A stretch of 33,718 nt of DNA from Brevibacterium sp. HMSC07C04 (lineage in GTDB: Bacteria; Actinomycetota; Actinomycetes; Actinomycetales; Brevibacteriaceae). The stretch is from assembly GCF_001815905.1 (NCBI RefSeq), contig NZ_KV823278.1, forward strand, positions 1 to 33,718, written 5' to 3'. Under the pieces are notes generated by a model that did not search any database, was not told where the DNA came from, and worked only from the letters and a program-made list of their open reading frames with translations. Made by a program: the position numbers and the translations under genes. Positions 32,176 through 33,718 of this stretch are shown piece after piece (position 1 is the stretch's first letter; each line of letters opens with the position of its first letter).

Positions 32176-33561
32176 TTACTGCCCCGAAGTTTTGAAGATG
32201 CGCGGAACCGGCGCCCGGAAGACTTCTCCGCGACTTGACTTCACAATGCCAAGGATCACTACCACCAGGTGTGCGATAGACAGGAATATCCACGTGATGC
32301 CGAATATCGGCAGTGCCATTTCAAGAGGGGCAGGCATGCGGAGACCAGCTTCAGTATCTTCGCCGGTGATCATTCCGACTGTCATGGTGATGAAGAACAG
32401 GGCCGGAACCACTATCTGCAGAAGACCCCAGCTTGCTGCGTTGACGCCGTTCTGCGCGGCAGTGCCGCCGACGTTCCGCTGATTGAGTCCCACCACAAGC
32501 ATGACAACGCCGGCGAGGGCTGAGTTGAGTGTCGGAAGTGGAAAAAGTGCTATGAGCCCGAGGGTCCAGGCGGGAGTGCCGCTGAGGTTCATGTTGCTGT
32601 TCCTGGCCGGGTGGTGGTGTCGGGGGTCACCTGGCCGCAGGCCCGTGATCTGCTGTCGATACACAAACTGGCCCATGCCCGATTCCCCCTGCCCAGACGC
32701 AGAGTCTTCAAATGATGCTGGTTCGGCTGGTGGTGTTGGTTCGGGTGGTTGTGCGCAGTGTGGTGTTTCTGTGACTTCGTCACTTTCTTTTTCGTCGGCC
32801 CATTTGGGTGCAATGATGCGTACCTGGTCGGGTACGGGCAGGTAGTCGGGTACGTCCATGTTCTGGATGAGGTCACGCGGTATTTCATCCAGCCCGCTGC
32901 GTTCAAGAACGGCTTTCCAGGCGTCAACAACCTGCTGACTGGTCCAGTCATCAGGGCAGGAGTACACCGTGCCGCTGCCCATACGCTGAGAGGTCATTCC
33001 ATCGGCAAGCCATGAGATCTCACCGACCACATCATTCAGCCAGATCCGATAACCAGGCCGAATCTGCCACTCCAACCGATGCCACATCAACAGCTCATCA
33101 AGAGTGACCATCTCCACATACAGCGGATCAAAGGCAAGGACGAATCCCTCAAAGAGACTCTCACTCAAAGCCTTCGTATGCTCCGGAGATAACCGCTCAA
33201 CAGAGGCTGTAACTTGATGCAACGGTATCCTGCGGCCTACTGAATCAGAGCCAATGGATAAATCCACACTGATATTGTTTTCGTATCCCGTGATCAATAG
33301 ACCGGGGTCGGCGTATCCCCACGCGGTTGTCGGTTTGCCGTGGTCATCCACAACAGGCAGTTCTTCAAACAAACGCTGCAGTTCTGCACGCGAACCATCC
33401 CAGGGAATATGCAGCAGACTCGAACCCAAAGACGCATCACGAGCTTGCACAAACCCCAATAACGCCATCACCCGATCAGCAGCCCACCCAGGACTCTCAC
33501 CAGGCCGAGCCCAAAACGCACGAACAAAACAATCCTGCCGCGACCACATGGTCTCAGCCAT
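32176..33561 (-). CDS. Imm52-like immunity domain joined to DUF4870-like membrane domain
   Basis: A 461-residue protein. Residues 1-250 resemble the Imm52 immunity family of polymorphic toxin systems: VRAFWARPGESPGWAADRV at the start, then a long alpha/beta domain with NNISVDLSIGS. Residues about 255-325 are a hydrophilic Pro/Glu/His linker. The remaining 140 residues have three or four hydrophobic helices (TLGLIALFPLPTL, LAGVVMLVVGL, LQIVVPALFFITM, FLSIAHLVVVILGIV) and the AAQNGVNAASWGLL segment of DUF4870-like proteins. ATG at 33561 has AGGAGG eight bases upstream. An internal ATG at 32592 also has its own AGGAA and could give the membrane part alone. Both family assignments are by eye; the immunity call is the less sure. 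Confidence 0.6.
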   Translation of the reverse strand: MAETMWSRQDCFVRAFWARPGESPGWAADRVMALLGFVQARDASLGSSLLHIPWDGSRAELQRLFEELPVVDDHGKPTTAWGYADPGLLITGYENNISVDLSIGSDSVGRRIPLHQVTASVERLSPEHTKALSESLFEGFVLAFDPLYVEMVTLDELLMWHRLEWQIRPGYRIWLNDVVGEISWLADGMTSQRMGSGTVYSCPDDWTSQQVVDAWKAVLERSGLDEIPRDLIQNMDVPDYLPVPDQVRIIAPKWADEKESDEVTETPHCAQPPEPTPPAEPASFEDSASGQGESGMGQFVYRQQITGLRPGDPRHHHPARNSNMNLSGTPAWTLGLIALFPLPTLNSALAGVVMLVVGLNQRNVGGTAAQNGVNAASWGLLQIVVPALFFITMTVGMITGEDTEAGLRMPAPLEMALPIFGITWIFLSIAHLVVVILGIVKSSRGEVFRAPVPRIFKTSGQ

Positions 33562-33592
33562 CACACACCCCTCCTAGGCGTATAAACAACAC

Positions 33593-33623
33593 GGCACAGT
33601 GTGCCCGTGTTCGAAGCACGGGC
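33593..33623. repeat. Nested inverted repeats upstream of the immunity-like gene
   Basis: GGCACAGTGTGCC (33593-33605) overlaps a hairpin with stem GCCCGTG (33603-33609) and CACGGGC (33617-33623). They could act as an operator or weak terminator. Confidence 0.4.
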
Positions 33624-33678
33624 CGAGAGCCTCTCCAGGTGCTCGTAGTGGCAGTCTCAAATTGGCTCATCAGCGGGG

Positions 33679-33717
33679 TCATTGGCGGAATTGTGGTGGG
33701 ATGTACTGCTCTTCTAG
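33679..33717 (-). CDS. Possible C-terminal end of a gene cut by the window edge
   Basis: One minus-strand frame at the right edge reads LEEQYIPPQFRQ and then stops at 33679. Acidic-aromatic-proline tails like this occur at the ends of polymorphic toxins, which would fit the immunity-like gene 117 bases downstream. Twelve codons are too few to decide; it may be chance. Confidence 0.2.
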   Translation of the reverse strand, partial: LEEQYIPPQFRQ

Positions 33718-33718
33718 G

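Noticed and set aside
32058..33718. Repeat of the tRNA-Arg 3' end (attachment site) or an integrase
   Set aside because: Neither is visible inside the window.
1..33718. CRISPR arrays, insertion sequences or rRNA genes
   Set aside because: No regularly spaced repeats, transposase-like frames or rRNA segments were found.

Overview
The window reads as chromosome from a moderately high-GC actinomycete. The signs are a mycothiol-dependent maleylpyruvate isomerase-type protein, the bacterial proteasome activator Bpa, GTP-type PEP carboxykinase, MMPL and YhgE/Pip exporters, an LCP cell-wall ligase, a sortase substrate, and several starts that look leaderless (TAnnnT about 6-7 bases before the start codon). 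A member of the Micrococcales, perhaps Brevibacterium-like, is my guess; the sequence alone does not fix the genus.

Layout. 1-3.2 kb: leftward LPXTG-type acidic surface protein, DinB/maleylpyruvate isomerase-like protein and diacylglycerol-kinase-family lipid kinase. 3.2-5.4 kb: rightward serS and a Cof-type HAD phosphatase. 5.4-8.5 kb: a tightly overlapping leftward operon of PIG3-type quinone oxidoreductase, Bpa, an unknown helical protein and a second HAD phosphatase. 8.7-10.0 kb: leftward ilvA. 10.1-13.9 kb: rightward maltokinase-fold protein that has lost key catalytic residues, then a membrane-anchored protein of unknown function. 14.0 kb: tRNA-Ser(UGA). 14.5-17.3 kb: secreted transglycosylase-like protein, a metallo-beta-lactamase-fold protein with an altered metal site, and a C45 acyltransferase-like NTN hydrolase. 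17.6-22.9 kb: MMPL transporter with a C-terminal ABC-ATPase-like domain lacking the Walker A lysine, overlapping a YhgE/Pip protein. 23-27 kb: leftward LCP ligase and FAD/NAD(P)-binding protein. 27.2-28.4 kb: tRNA-Ser(GCU) and an HSL-type esterase. 28.5-31.7 kb: leftward baeRF family-3 protein and pckG, the latter with a CRP/GlxR-like site upstream. 32.0 kb: tRNA-Arg(ACG). 32.2 kb to the end: leftward protein that looks like an Imm52-like immunity domain joined to a DUF4870-like membrane domain, possibly behind the last codons of a toxin gene cut by the window edge.

Most of the window is ordinary housekeeping DNA. The parts most worth a second look are the MMPL/pseudo-ABC fusion with its YhgE partner, the maltokinase-like pseudokinase with a 240-residue acidic tail, the immunity-like fusion next to tRNA-Arg, and the group of leaderless promoters.
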